From NCBI GenBank assembly GCA_023400235.1, contig JAEXFI010000016.1, positions 23,712 through 87,711 on the forward strand: a DNA stretch of 64,000 nucleotides. Direction: 5' to 3'. The DNA is from Bacillota bacterium. Lineage in GTDB: Bacteria > Bacillota > Clostridia > Acetivibrionales > DSM-1351. Position numbers and translations under genes: made by a program. Each line of letters begins with the position of its first letter. The stretch's first letter is position 1. The notes under the pieces are model-generated. The model was not told the origin of the DNA. It did no database searches and saw nothing but the letters and a program-made list of their open reading frames with translations. Below, piece after piece: positions 26,401 to 35,073 of this stretch.

Positions 26401-27233
26401 TCCATCAGGCACACATCCCTTTGGGCCGGGTCCTGGTATACCTGCTCTCTTGCAGCCTTATAGTCCCTGAAGGTGTCCTTTATTACTCCGGTGTATTTGC
26501 CTTCCTGGAAGCTGACACTTTCTATGCAGGTAAGAAAGGTAGTATGCCTGCAGTGATCAGACCAATAGGTATCTATCATTCTCATTTCAGTTACAGACGG
26601 GTTCCTTTTTTCCGTATCCCTGAAATAGCTCTGGCAAAACAATATATCCTCAAAAGACATTGCAAAGCCCATGTCCGTTAACAAAGCCTGCAATTGCCGG
26701 CTATCCATGTCCGTAAAGCCTTCTACGGCTGCCACATCCCCTGGCTGTTCAACCTGGGTTTTAAGGGTTTCCGGCTTCTCCAGCTTTGCCTCCTGGCTTT
26801 CTACGGGATTTATATAAAATTTCTTAACGGCATCAATATCCTGCTCAGTCAGTTCACCCTTAAGAACTATTACTCTGGCAGCCTTTATCTCAGGCCTCTC
26901 CCCCTGGGTAAGCAATTGAATGCACTGGGCTGCGGAATCGGCACGCTGGTCGTACTGCCCCGGAAGGTATTCAACTGCAAATACCCTACACCCCCCAGGA
27001 ATTGCGTACTCCTCGTCATATGCCATGTCCACGGGAGGCTCTGAAAAAATGGTGTTCCTGGCAAGGCTGTACTCTTGCTGACTTATGCCTTCAATATCAT
27101 ATCTGTTTATTATCCTTACCCACTCCAGACTCTTGATTCCCAAAGTTTCAGCAAGGTCTGAAAAAAGTCCCTGGGCCTCAACATCATATGGTTTCTTCTT
27201 TTCAACAAACAGCCTTTTAACAGTACTTTTCAT
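23460..27233 (-). CDS. purL: Phosphoribosylformylglycinamidine synthase, single-chain clostridial type
   Basis: A 1,257-residue enzyme that converts FGAR, glutamine and ATP into FGAM, the fourth step of purine synthesis. It fuses the PurS-like, PurL and PurQ parts in one chain. Visible features are SDHCRHTTFLTCIES and the ATP/FGAR site NETHNHPTEIEPFGGAATC in the first third, GGKDSMSGSF in the second AIRS-like half, and a C-terminal glutaminase domain (about 990-1257) with FPGTNCEYD, the nucleophile Cys in MGICNGFQAL and the His/Glu site ISHGEGRF. AAGGGG precedes the ATG at 27233; an in-frame start 27 codons earlier is less likely. A promoter lies at 27406-27434. Confidence 0.95.
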   Translation of the reverse strand: MKSTVKRLFVEKKKPYDVEAQGLFSDLAETLGIKSLEWVRIINRYDIEGISQQEYSLARNTIFSEPPVDMAYDEEYAIPGGCRVFAVEYLPGQYDQRADSAAQCIQLLTQGERPEIKAARVIVLKGELTEQDIDAVKKFYINPVESQEAKLEKPETLKTQVEQPGDVAAVEGFTDMDSRQLQALLTDMGFAMSFEDILFCQSYFRDTEKRNPSVTEMRMIDTYWSDHCRHTTFLTCIESVSFQEGKYTGVIKDTFRDYKAAREQVYQDPAQRDVCLMDVALMAMKSLKKQGRLKDLDLSDEINACSIVVDAEIDGRNEEWLVMFKNETHNHPTEIEPFGGAATCLGGAIRDPLSGRVYVYQAMRVTGSGDPRKGMADTIPGKLPQKKITTGAAAGYSSYGNQIGLATGQVAEIYNEGYVAKRMEIGAVIGAAPRRNVVRMQPEAGDRIILLGGRTGRDGCGGATGSSKAHTEESLAACGAEVQKGNAPVERKIQRLFRNPQVSTIIKRCNDFGAGGVSVAIGELADGLEINLDMVPKKYEGLDGTELAISESQERMAVVVAAADVEKFIALSNHENLEAVVVAEVTAAPRLKMYWRGGKIVDLSREFLNSNGAKQRIDIEITAPKEESYFDGFNNINVDNLEEKWTENLQNLNRCSQKGLVERFDSTIGANTVLMPFGGKHQLTPAEGMAAKLPLMEGDTSTGTLMSYGYNPQISTWSPFHGAVYAVVESIAKIAAMGGDYKKARLTLQEYFEKPGKDPQRWGKPLSALLGAYYAQMKLGTAAIGGKDSMSGSFKELDVPPTLVSFAVDTINVNHVVSNEFKAVGSKLFLLTVGMDENMLPDFQELDKVYSAVHKSAAHGELLSASSVREGGIAEIISKMAFGNMIGLQFEKDIQPEMLFRPLYGSMVVELPEGACLETAFAGLNFRLLGTTVSEAVITVAGARIPLAALSQKWQEPLEKIFATKAKAPAGTPTEYSYNADRKKRPSAVLAKPRVFIPVFPGTNCEYDTKKVFENAGGIVETLVIRNLSHSDIEDSIKEMERLIDNSQIIMIPGGFSAGDEPEGSGKFIATAFRNPVVSQAVMKLLTQRDGLVMGICNGFQALIKLGLLPFGEIRDIDENCPTLTFNTIGRHQSCLVNTKITSNLSPWLNNVKVGDIHSIAISHGEGRFTADSEVLKTLEANGQIATQYVDLRGKPTYDISYNPNGSVNAIEGITSPDGRVFGKMGHSERIGSNLYRNVPGEKDQQLFKAGVDYFKS

Positions 27234-27384
27234 AGCTTCCCCTTTTCCGGCATGAAGACAGTCTCTTCGTCTCCATATCCTTAAAAAATTATATTTCTTT
27301 GAAGTCGTCCTCACGTGAATTGCAAACTTGCCTCTTAATGACTTTAACTAGCACGACGGGTTAATTTAAGCAGGTTAATTCCTG

Positions 27385-27434
27385 TTTAAAAATAATGATA
27401 TATTTATTATAATATGTTAAAATATATTAGTAAA
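27385..27434. promoter_or_regulatory. Overlapping divergent promoters of purL and the LysR gene
   Basis: On minus, TTTACT (27434-27429), 17 bases and TATAAT (27411-27406) point to purL, giving a leader of about 165 bases. On plus, TTTAAA (27385-27390), 17 bases and TATAAT (27408-27413) point to the LysR gene. The two -10 boxes overlap, so the promoters compete. The tract is so AT-rich that chance matches are likely. I found no purine-riboswitch core in the purL leader. Confidence 0.4.
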
Positions 27435-27469
27435 ATTAATAATATTAATAGTATATATTAAGGTGGCTT

Positions 27470-28348
27470 ATGGATATTAATTTTGAATTGTATAAGATTT
27501 TTTTCTGTTGTGCAGATAGCCAAAGCTTTTCAAAGGCGGCTAAAAAGCTCTTTATATCCCAATCGGCAGTGAGCCAGTCCATAAGACAGCTTGAAACCCG
27601 TCTGGGGGTAACCCTGTTTTACAGAAAATCCAGAGCCATTCAACTGACTCCTGAGGGGGAGATGCTTTTCAGTTATGTTGCTCAGGCCTATAATTTTATA
27701 AAAACCGCGGAGTCAAAGCTTCAGGAGCTGGAGGGCTTAAAAGCAGGGGAAATAAGAATAGGGGTCAGTGACTCCATCTGCAAATATTTTGTTATGCCGT
27801 ATATAAAGAAATTTGGCATGCTGTATCCGCAAATCTCAATAAAAGTGGTGAACCGTACAACTCCTCAACTGCTGGAGGTATTGAGAAACGGCCTTGTAGA
27901 CATGGTTATTTCCACACTTCCGGTTAATCCTGAGCTATATACCTCAGTTGGTTTTTTAATTGTTGAGGATATATTTGTAGCCTCAGATAAATATGCTGAG
28001 CTGAAAAATAAAATAGTCCCACTGAAGGAGCTGGCCAGTCATCCCCTTGTAATGCTTCCTCCCGACAGCTCCACCCGAAAAGCCATAGACTCTTTTTTTG
28101 TCAGCCATGGACTGGCCTGCTCTCCCGAAATAGAATTGGAGAGCCTGGACCTGCTGGTGGAATTTACATTGATAGGAACAGGAATAGCCTATGTTCTTAA
28201 GGACAGCGCGGTGAAATTCATTGAAGATGGCCGTCTGTTCCGTATAGAGACAGCCGAAAAGCTGCCTGAAAGAGAGGTTGGGATAGTCACCATGAAAAAT
28301 GTAATGCTGTCAAAAGCAGTACAGACGTTTATGGACATACTGCTTTAG
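27470..28348 (+). CDS. LysR family transcriptional regulator
   Basis: A 292-residue regulator: winged helix-turn-helix at residues 1-60 (SFSKAAKKLFISQSAVSQSI is the core) and a periplasmic-binding-like effector domain from about 90 (GEIRIGVSDSICKYFVMPYI) to the end. It is close to the CysL/CbbR-type group by general layout; the effector is unknown. AAGGTGG lies three bases before the ATG. It is divergent from purL with overlapping promoters, but LysR control of purL is not an established pattern and is only suggested by position. The stop codon lies inside a 14-base tandem repeat. Confidence 0.9.
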   Translation: MDINFELYKIFFCCADSQSFSKAAKKLFISQSAVSQSIRQLETRLGVTLFYRKSRAIQLTPEGEMLFSYVAQAYNFIKTAESKLQELEGLKAGEIRIGVSDSICKYFVMPYIKKFGMLYPQISIKVVNRTTPQLLEVLRNGLVDMVISTLPVNPELYTSVGFLIVEDIFVASDKYAELKNKIVPLKELASHPLVMLPPDSSTRKAIDSFFVSHGLACSPEIELESLDLLVEFTLIGTGIAYVLKDSAVKFIEDGRLFRIETAEKLPEREVGIVTMKNVMLSKAVQTFMDILL

Positions 28349-28375
28349 ACATACTGCTTTGGACATGCTGCTCAA
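28334..28375. repeat. 14-bp tandem repeat spanning the LysR stop codon
   Basis: Three units occur in a row: GACATACTGCTTTA (28334-28347), GACATACTGCTTTG (28348-28361) and the diverged GACATGCTGCTCAA (28362-28375). The first encodes the last residues of the LysR protein and runs into its stop. It looks like slippage duplication of the gene end, leaving the protein unchanged. Confidence 0.75.
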
Positions 28376-28399
28376 GCATTTCTGTATAAGACATGCTTA

Positions 28400-29449
28400 C
28401 TATAAAAACTCCTTGATTAGTTCATCCTTTTCTACAGAAAAATCAACAAAATTTTCATTTATTCTGATTACAGGTGCATATGCGCATTGGTGGGGCACAT
28501 ATACAATTTCCCCCACTTCCCCGTTTGTCATTTTAACTTTTGAGCCCACATAATAGCTGGGCATATTTGTAAAGAGCACCATCATGATCTTGGGGTCTAC
28601 CGTATCAAAGCCCACACTTTCCAATTCTTTAAAGGCCGTAAAGGGTGTCTGCCTTCCCCTGTATACTCTTTCGGAGGTAATGGCATCAAATATGTCTGCT
28701 ACAGTAATGATTTTTGAATAGAGGTTTTTCTGATTTCCCTTTATGCCAAAGGGGTAGCCGGTGCCGTTTTCCTTCTCATGATGCATTATGACGGCCCGTT
28801 TGACATCCATGCTGATTTCGCTGTAATTCTTTATTATTTCATAGCCATATACGGGGTGTCTTTTCATTATTTCATACTCGGAGTCTGACAAGGGCCCCTT
28901 TTTGTTGAGTATCTCCAGGGGAATCTGTGCCTTGCCCACATCATGGAGCAGGCCTGCCATTACCACATCCTTCAGCTGCTTTTTTGTAAAGCCCAGCCAC
29001 TTGCCCAAAAGCATGGAGTAAACAGAAACATTTACCAGATGTGAATAGGTGTAGGCGTCGGCTATTCTGACCGAATTGACGCAATCCATAAGGGAGCCGC
29101 AATCGTTGAGCTTGCTGTAAATGTGTTCAGATATGTTCTCAGCCTTGTTAAAATCAAGTTCCTTACCGGAAGCCAAATCCTGTATCATCATTTTGGCCAC
29201 ATTTACATCTTCAATATACCGCTTTTGATCCTGGTTGATATTTTCCGCGGACAAATAATCGTCGCCGTGTACCGGATTGGAATTGTAGATAAATACCCTG
29301 TCTATTCTGAAGTCCAGGAGCTTCTTCAAAATATGCTCGCTGACAATGGTATTTGAAGGAACAATCATGTTCCCTCCTATAGAGTATACGTCTTCCCCAA
29401 GATAGCTTCCAAGTATTTCTTCATTGACCTCAACATATTTTTTATCCAT
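28400..29449 (-). CDS. HD-GYP domain protein, probable cyclic-di-GMP phosphodiesterase
   Basis: Residues 1-110 are a variable N-terminal domain of the DUF3391-like type. The HD-GYP domain runs from about 130 to 300, with GLLHDVGKAQIP (the HD metal pair), MKRHPVYGYEI, VIMHHEKENGTGYPFGIKG (the GYP loop) and VADIFDAITSERVYR. The C-terminal ~50 residues are extra. Such proteins hydrolyse cyclic-di-GMP or a related dinucleotide in the cytoplasm, linking it to motility and surface traits such as the Tad pilus; that link is an inference. GGGGAG precedes the ATG. It stands alone, divergent from the ABC operon. Confidence 0.9.
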   Translation of the reverse strand: MDKKYVEVNEEILGSYLGEDVYSIGGNMIVPSNTIVSEHILKKLLDFRIDRVFIYNSNPVHGDDYLSAENINQDQKRYIEDVNVAKMMIQDLASGKELDFNKAENISEHIYSKLNDCGSLMDCVNSVRIADAYTYSHLVNVSVYSMLLGKWLGFTKKQLKDVVMAGLLHDVGKAQIPLEILNKKGPLSDSEYEIMKRHPVYGYEIIKNYSEISMDVKRAVIMHHEKENGTGYPFGIKGNQKNLYSKIITVADIFDAITSERVYRGRQTPFTAFKELESVGFDTVDPKIMMVLFTNMPSYYVGSKVKMTNGEVGEIVYVPHQCAYAPVIRINENFVDFSVEKDELIKEFL

Positions 29450-29681
29450 AGTCTCCCCGCCTACCTTTAATTATTAAGAGAAATTTAAGAAATACAGTCA
29501 TTACTATTATGTATAATTATTATATAATAAAATAATGAAATAGTCACCCAGTTTTCGCCATATTAATACATTTTATGTAAAAATAATATGATATTCTTAT
29601 TTAGTGAATCTGGAACATTTTTCACATTTTTTACGTCAAAATATGGTTGCGAAAAAATTTATACAAAGGAGGATTGTGTTA

Positions 29682-30392
29682 TTGGAGAACATCATAGAAA
29701 TTAAAGGAATCCGCAAGGTATACAGAGTAGGCAGCGAGAAGGTCGTAGCCTTGGAGAATATCGATCTGTCCATTGGCAAGGGTGAAATCTGCTGTCTTTT
29801 GGGCACCTCCGGCTCTGGAAAATCAACACTGCTGAATCTGATGGCCGGTCTTGAAAAACCCTCCAGAGGTGAGATTATCATTAAGAATATACATGTGGAA
29901 AAACTGGATGAAAAAAAGCTGGTTCTCTTCAGGCAGAAATATATCGGCTTTGTTTTTCAGTCCTATAATCTGCTGCCCAGTCTTACAGCACTTGAAAATG
30001 TGGGACTGCCCCTTGCCTTCAAGGGTATCCCCCGCAGGGTAAGGGATAAAATATCCAAGCAAATGCTGCACTCGGTGGGTCTGACCACCCACAGCAACAG
30101 AAAGCCGTCCCAGATGAGCGGCGGCCAGCAGCAGAGGGTGGGCATCGCAAGGGCTTTTGTAGGGAATCCTGAAATAGTTTTTGCAGATGAACCTACAGGA
30201 AACCTTGACTCAAAAACCACCAGTGAGGTAATGAACCTTATTACCGATATTGCAAGGAAAAGCAATCAAACGCTGATTATTGTCACCCACGATATAAATA
30301 TAGCCAAATATGCGGACAGGATCATACATATATTGGACGGAAATATAGAGAAAATCCAATCGGTTACTCCCCAGGGTGCAATATCAAACTAA
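29682..30392 (+). CDS. ABC transporter ATP-binding protein, LolD/MacB type
   Basis: A 236-residue ATPase with Walker A LLGTSGSGKSTLLNLMAG (about residue 40), signature MSGGQQQRVGIARAFVG (about residue 143), Walker B IVFADEPTGNLD and the H-loop VTHD. This subgroup works with MacB/FtsX-type permeases as mechanotransmission machines. I start it at the TTG at 29682, nine bases after AAGGAGG. A GTG at 29676 is too close, and the ATG at 29604 would place the ribosome site inside the gene. It is the first of three plus-strand genes ending at a terminator near 34.3 kb. Confidence 0.93.
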   Translation: MENIIEIKGIRKVYRVGSEKVVALENIDLSIGKGEICCLLGTSGSGKSTLLNLMAGLEKPSRGEIIIKNIHVEKLDEKKLVLFRQKYIGFVFQSYNLLPSLTALENVGLPLAFKGIPRRVRDKISKQMLHSVGLTTHSNRKPSQMSGGQQQRVGIARAFVGNPEIVFADEPTGNLDSKTTSEVMNLITDIARKSNQTLIIVTHDINIAKYADRIIHILDGNIEKIQSVTPQGAISN

Positions 30393-30426
30393 AAATAAAA
30401 GAGCCAAAAGGCTTGGAGGCTAGCAT

Positions 30427-32805
30427 ATGAGCAAAATAAAAAAATTTACTTCTTTAGTTTTAATTTGTTTAATCGTAATTTCAGAACTCATTTCGGGAAA
30501 TATGCCGGTTAAGGCTGCACAGGACGTGGATCTGGCTTCGTATTACTGTCCAAGTTCTAAAATCGCTCCTAACAGCGAATTTGACATGAACTTGTTTGTC
30601 CAGAACAATTCGGATTCTATAATAACTAATGTTCAAATCATAATTGACGGCAGCTCTGCCTTTACCCTGAAAGGCTCCAACGAGGAACTTCCCAGCATAG
30701 ATAAAGGCAAGCAAGCGGGAACTGGTTTGCGCACCTATTCATACAACGGGGGCTCAAACAAGCTTCAGGTCACAATACAGTATACACTTAACGGAAACCT
30801 GTACCAAGTGGAGGATTCCCTCAACATCTCCCAGGCCGTCCCCAAGGACGATACCCAGGAAACTCCAGTGGATACCACAAAATACGCTCCAAAAATAGTC
30901 ATTGCAAGCAATACTTCCATTCCATCCGGACAGGTAGGCTCTCAGATAACCTATACCCTGCCCCTTAAGAATACATCTCTGTATGGTGCAAGGAATATTG
31001 TAATCTCCCCCGTGCTGGACGACGGAGGCCCTATTGTCATGAGCTCCATGAATATTACGCAGACAATTGACAGTCTTGCTCCCAACGAACAAAAGGATGT
31101 GAGCTTTACTTTCCAGATTTCCACAAATGCTTCTGTTAAGACTTATCCCATAAAGTTCAATATACAGTACTACAATACCTCAAATAATTATTTCAGTTCC
31201 AGCGAAACCGCCTATTTAAAAACCACTGAAGGCACAAAGCTTCCCAAGCTCGCCTTAAAATCGGCGGTAACAAACCCCTCTCCCGTTCAGGCAGGTGAAA
31301 AATTCAAGCTGAATATTAATCTGGAAAATCTAGGTTCCGTAGCGGCCAAAAATGTACAGGTTACACTGCTGGGACTTTCAAATAACGGAGCAAGTATCAC
31401 AGGCACCACCAACAAGCAGACCAAGAGCACTATCTCTGGTGGTACCTCTTCATTATTTACATATGACCTTTTGGCATCACCTAAAATAGAAACCGGCGCA
31501 AACACTCTGAAAATCAAGCTTGACTACACCGACTATACAGGGTCAGCGTTTTCGGAGGAAATCGAGTTTTTCTACAATGTCCAGTCAGCGGGAGCTCAGT
31601 CGGTGGTTGAACTGAAGAATGTAAGCTCTCCGTCCTCAACACTGGTGCCCGGCAACAATGCCCTCATATCCTGTGACGTGGCAAATACAGGTTCTGCAGA
31701 TGCCTATAATGTAAAAGTATATTTAAGCACTGACAAGGAAATAATTCCAAGAACCTTGAACACTGTCATTCTTCCCGTCCTTAAAAAAGGAGAGACAAAA
31801 AATGTCCAGTTCCAGCTTTTTGTATCAGACGAGGCCGTAACAAAGAATTATCCCATAGCTGTAAATGTTGAGTACGACCTGACTTCCTCAGGAAGCGGCA
31901 CGAAACAATCAGCCATGCAATATGTGGGGCTCTATGTGGAAAACAAAACCGGAAAGTCCGTACCCAGACTGATTATAGACAAATACAGCGTCAGTCCCGA
32001 GGTAATAAGCGCCGGACAGCAGTTCACCCTGGATTTATCCATACTGAATACCAGCAAATCTTCAACAATTAACAATGTAAAGGTTTCGTTAGCATCAGAT
32101 GACGGTACCTTCAGCACTATAAACTCAAACTCGTTTTACATAGATTCCATAGGGCCCAAAGCAAGTGTCAGCAAGAAGGTTACTTTTACCTCAAAGGCGG
32201 ATGCGGCCCCAAAGCAGTACACAATAAGCGTAAACTACGAATATGAGGATGAAAAAGGCAATCCTTTTACCAACAAGGATGTGGTGGGAATACCCATCCA
32301 GCAGACTCCAAGACTTGTGGTAGGAGATGTGAGCATTCCTCCTGAGGCCTTTATTGGAAATCCCATCCCTGTAAATGTAAGCTTCTTTAACATGGGAAAA
32401 TCCACTCTGTACAACCTTATGGTCAAACTGGAAGGTAATTTCAGAGTTGAAGGCACCAGCTATTTTGTGGGTAATTTTGAAACTGGCAAAAGCGATTCCT
32501 TCGACGGAACTCTGGTTCCTGAAGCGGCTGGTCCGGCAAGCGGCTTTATTGTATTCACCTATGAGGATTCCGAAGGCAAGAGCCAGGAATTCAAAAAGGA
32601 GATATCCTTTAATGCTGCTGAAATGCCCGTGCAGCAGCAAATACCAGGACAGGGGGAAATGCCCGTGGAACAAGGCAATAAGATTCCAACCTGGGCATTT
32701 ATTGTGAGCGGTGTTGTAATGCTTGCAGTAGTGGTTTTAGCTATTCTTCTCATACGCAGAAAAATAAGAAGAAGAAAGGAACTTATGCTGGATGAAGAGA
32801 TTTGA
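30427..32805 (+). CDS. Surface protein with CARDB-like repeats and C-terminal membrane anchor
   Basis: A 792-residue protein: signal peptide (residues ~1-30, ending AQD), then about six immunoglobulin-like CARDB/COG1361-type repeats, each with a motif like NTSL-ARNIVI or NTGSADAYNVKVYLS. A linker rich in P, Q and G (about 730-745), one membrane helix (AFIVSGVVMLAVVVLAILLI) and a very basic cytoplasmic tail follow. GGAGG lies seven bases before the ATG. It sits between the ATPase and the permease, the place of the HlyD/MacA adaptor in diderm MacAB operons, and probably forms the extracellular part of the exporter. The 3' end overlaps the permease gene. Confidence 0.85.
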   Translation: MSKIKKFTSLVLICLIVISELISGNMPVKAAQDVDLASYYCPSSKIAPNSEFDMNLFVQNNSDSIITNVQIIIDGSSAFTLKGSNEELPSIDKGKQAGTGLRTYSYNGGSNKLQVTIQYTLNGNLYQVEDSLNISQAVPKDDTQETPVDTTKYAPKIVIASNTSIPSGQVGSQITYTLPLKNTSLYGARNIVISPVLDDGGPIVMSSMNITQTIDSLAPNEQKDVSFTFQISTNASVKTYPIKFNIQYYNTSNNYFSSSETAYLKTTEGTKLPKLALKSAVTNPSPVQAGEKFKLNINLENLGSVAAKNVQVTLLGLSNNGASITGTTNKQTKSTISGGTSSLFTYDLLASPKIETGANTLKIKLDYTDYTGSAFSEEIEFFYNVQSAGAQSVVELKNVSSPSSTLVPGNNALISCDVANTGSADAYNVKVYLSTDKEIIPRTLNTVILPVLKKGETKNVQFQLFVSDEAVTKNYPIAVNVEYDLTSSGSGTKQSAMQYVGLYVENKTGKSVPRLIIDKYSVSPEVISAGQQFTLDLSILNTSKSSTINNVKVSLASDDGTFSTINSNSFYIDSIGPKASVSKKVTFTSKADAAPKQYTISVNYEYEDEKGNPFTNKDVVGIPIQQTPRLVVGDVSIPPEAFIGNPIPVNVSFFNMGKSTLYNLMVKLEGNFRVEGTSYFVGNFETGKSDSFDGTLVPEAAGPASGFIVFTYEDSEGKSQEFKKEISFNAAEMPVQQQIPGQGEMPVEQGNKIPTWAFIVSGVVMLAVVVLAILLIRRKIRRRKELMLDEEI

Positions 32806-34198
32806 TCTAATTATAATGGGGCTTAAAAACCTTTTCAGGCGAAAAACCAGAACCATACTCACAGTGTTGGGTGTTGTAATCGGTACGGCTGCAATAGTTG
32901 TTATGGTTTCATTGGGACTTGGCATGAATGAAAGCTTTGATGAGCAGTTGAAGCAAATGGGCAGCCTTAACATTATCAATGTGACCAAATACCGTAATAC
33001 TCCTGAAGGCGCCTCAATGAACACCAAGGAAATAGTACTTGACCAGACTGCAATTGCAAACATCGGAGCCATTAAGGGTGTGCAGGCGGTAACTCCCGTT
33101 CTGGAATCCTATGTAAAGCTTGTATCGGGAAAGTACCTGGCCTATACCCCCATTCTGGGAATTGACTCAAGGGTCATGAAGGATTTTGACTATTCTGCCG
33201 GCGAAGGCAGATTGCTGCAAGAGGGAGATACCGATAACATAGTACTCGGCAGCATGATACCGCAGAATTTTTTCAATCCTAAAAATCAGTACAGTATGAT
33301 GGGCGGACCAAATCAAAAACCTCCCGTGAATGTTATGACCGACAAGATGCAAATAACCTTTGACATGATGTACGGTGAGAAACAAAGGGCCGGACAGGGA
33401 GGCACCGAAAATCAAAAGCCTCCCAAGCTTTATAAGGTCAAGGGCGCAGGAGTACTGGTTCAGTCAAACGACTGGCAGAAAAATCAATATATTTTTATGG
33501 ATATAACACACCTGCAGAAGCTTATAAAAGACGCCAATAAGTCGGAGCAGCAACAAGGCGGCAACAAGGGTATGGGAGGCATGTATGGAAATGCAGACAC
33601 CTCCAAGGGCTACGAGAGACTGATGGTTATGGTAAAGAACATAAAGGATGTGGACGGTGTTCAGAAGAAAATCGATGACATGGGTTACGGCACCAACAGC
33701 CTTGGAGACCTTAGAAAATCCATGCAGAAGCAGGCTCAGACCATTCAGATAGTACTGGGAGGTATTGGCGCCATATCCTTGCTCATTTCAGCACTGGGAA
33801 TTACCAATACCATGATAATGTCAATATATGAAAGAACCCGTGAAATCGGTGTCATGAAGGTACTTGGCTGCAAACTGAACAACATAAAACAGCTCTTTCT
33901 GTTTGAAGCAGGAGTCATTGGATTTTTCGGGGGTCTGGCAGGAGTTCTTTTGAGTCTACTGGCCTCCTTCATACTAAATGCCGTTGGCAAGGGCATTATG
34001 AATTCCGGGGGTATAGGCGGAGGTATGGGCATGGGAATGGGTATGGGCATGGAATCCGGCAGCAGGATTTCGGTTATTCCGCCCTGGCTGGCAGCCCTGT
34101 CCATAGTCTTTGCAGTAATAATCGGACTTGTTTCCGGCTTTTCCCCTGCAAGAAGAGCAATGAAGCTAAGTGCTCTGGAAGCAATCAAGACCGAGTAA
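32792..34198 (+). CDS. MacB-like ABC permease (FtsX family) with Gly/Met-rich insert
   Basis: A 468-residue permease: N-terminal GLKNLFRRKTRTILTVLGVV leading into the first membrane helix, a large extracytoplasmic MacB periplasmic-core domain (about 45-315), then the FtsX domain with three C-terminal helices (about 320-345, 370-400 and 430-455) and the family end FSPARRAMKLSALEAIKTE. Between the last two helices is a run of Gly and Met (GGIGGGMGMGMGMGMESG, about 406-424), unusual for the family. The core domain also has Gln/Gly/Met-rich loops (about 165-180 and 250-268). It overlaps the CARDB gene by 14 bases. Confidence 0.9.
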   Translation: MKRFDLIIMGLKNLFRRKTRTILTVLGVVIGTAAIVVMVSLGLGMNESFDEQLKQMGSLNIINVTKYRNTPEGASMNTKEIVLDQTAIANIGAIKGVQAVTPVLESYVKLVSGKYLAYTPILGIDSRVMKDFDYSAGEGRLLQEGDTDNIVLGSMIPQNFFNPKNQYSMMGGPNQKPPVNVMTDKMQITFDMMYGEKQRAGQGGTENQKPPKLYKVKGAGVLVQSNDWQKNQYIFMDITHLQKLIKDANKSEQQQGGNKGMGGMYGNADTSKGYERLMVMVKNIKDVDGVQKKIDDMGYGTNSLGDLRKSMQKQAQTIQIVLGGIGAISLLISALGITNTMIMSIYERTREIGVMKVLGCKLNNIKQLFLFEAGVIGFFGGLAGVLLSLLASFILNAVGKGIMNSGGIGGGMGMGMGMGMESGSRISVIPPWLAALSIVFAVIIGLVSGFSPARRAMKLSALEAIKTE

Positions 34199-34287
34199 GG
34201 ATAGTTATAAGCAATCTAAAAAAGGTTTAAGGCTCAACAACACGGCTTAAAAGGAAAACTTAATGAACCGTAACCAAACAAATAAAT

Positions 34288-34322
34288 CAGGCGTTGTCTT
34301 CAAAGGATAGCGCCTGGTTTTT
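34288..34322 (+). terminator. Terminator of the MacB-like operon
   Basis: CAGGCG (34288-34293) pairs with CGCCTG (34311-34316), with partial extension inward, and is followed by GGTTTTTAAG. It lies between the permease gene and the convergent PP2C gene and could also act in reverse only weakly. Confidence 0.65.
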
Positions 34323-34332
34323 AAGTTCTCCG

Positions 34333-35073
34333 CTATTTCTGAACTATGACAACTGAAATATCGTCTTTTGAGCCCGCACCTATGGCTGCCTGAATAATAT
34401 TGTGACAAGTCCGGACACCTAATGCATCAGAGGTCATCAAGCATTCCAGCTCATCTATTTCAATGTAATCATGCACCCCGTCCGAGGTCAGCAGCAGCGT
34501 GCTGAATTCCTGCATATCTGAAATTACAATACTTTCAAGCAAAGACGCATTACCCCCGCCGAAGCAGTTTGTTATCTCGTTTTTTCTGCTTTGTGAGGTA
34601 TCATCAATTCTTCCCATTTTCAACAAACGGTTATATACCGTATGGTCTGAAGTTAATTGTTTGAGGTACTTTCCTTGCAGCACATATGCCCGTGTATTTC
34701 CAATATGAACAAGACATTCTTTATTTCCAATACAAACCATACCAGTCAGCGTGGTTGCGGCTGTGGAAAAGCCTTTTGCTGTGCCTTCAGAAATCAAATC
34801 CATATTGATGTCGTTCAATAATTGCCGCAGTTTGATTTTGTCAGGTTCAGTATTAGTAATTCCCTTAATCCGCTCAGCGACAAAGGAAGAGGCGAAATAA
34901 CCTCCGGCATTTCCTCCGACACCATCAGCAACACAAACAATATCTGCTGCAGCTACCGAAAGTTCGGAACTGTCATTGCAGATGAGCATATCTCCTACTA
35001 GAACAGTATCCTCACACTGCTCCTTCCCAACTCCACATTGTACTGCAACAAAGATTGTCATAATATTTTCCAT
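34333..35073 (-). CDS. PP2C-type protein phosphatase of the kinase/helicase cluster
   Basis: A ~246-residue PPM/PP2C Ser/Thr phosphatase. Metal and catalytic motifs are all present: EDTVLV near residue 21, ADGVGGNAGG near residue 49, LVHIGNTRAYV, LLLTSDGVHDYI near residue 186 and KDDISVVIV at the end. It should remove phosphates placed by the kinase of the same operon. The start is uncertain: the ATG at 35073 follows a G-rich tract at five bases; an ATG at 35061 (four codons later) overlaps a possible small gene; the frame is open back to a GTG at 35163. It is the last gene of the cluster and ends against the MacB-operon terminator. Confidence 0.88.
   Translation of the reverse strand: MENIMTIFVAVQCGVGKEQCEDTVLVGDMLICNDSSELSVAAADIVCVADGVGGNAGGYFASSFVAERIKGITNTEPDKIKLRQLLNDINMDLISEGTAKGFSTAATTLTGMVCIGNKECLVHIGNTRAYVLQGKYLKQLTSDHTVYNRLLKMGRIDDTSQSRKNEITNCFGGGNASLLESIVISDMQEFSTLLLTSDGVHDYIEIDELECLMTSDALGVRTCHNIIQAAIGAGSKDDISVVIVQK

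Noticed and set aside
27234..27405. Possible purine riboswitch in the purL leader
   Set aside because: The leader is long enough, but I could not find the conserved loop sequences or three-way stem of the purine riboswitch, nor a T-box or PRPP-type core.
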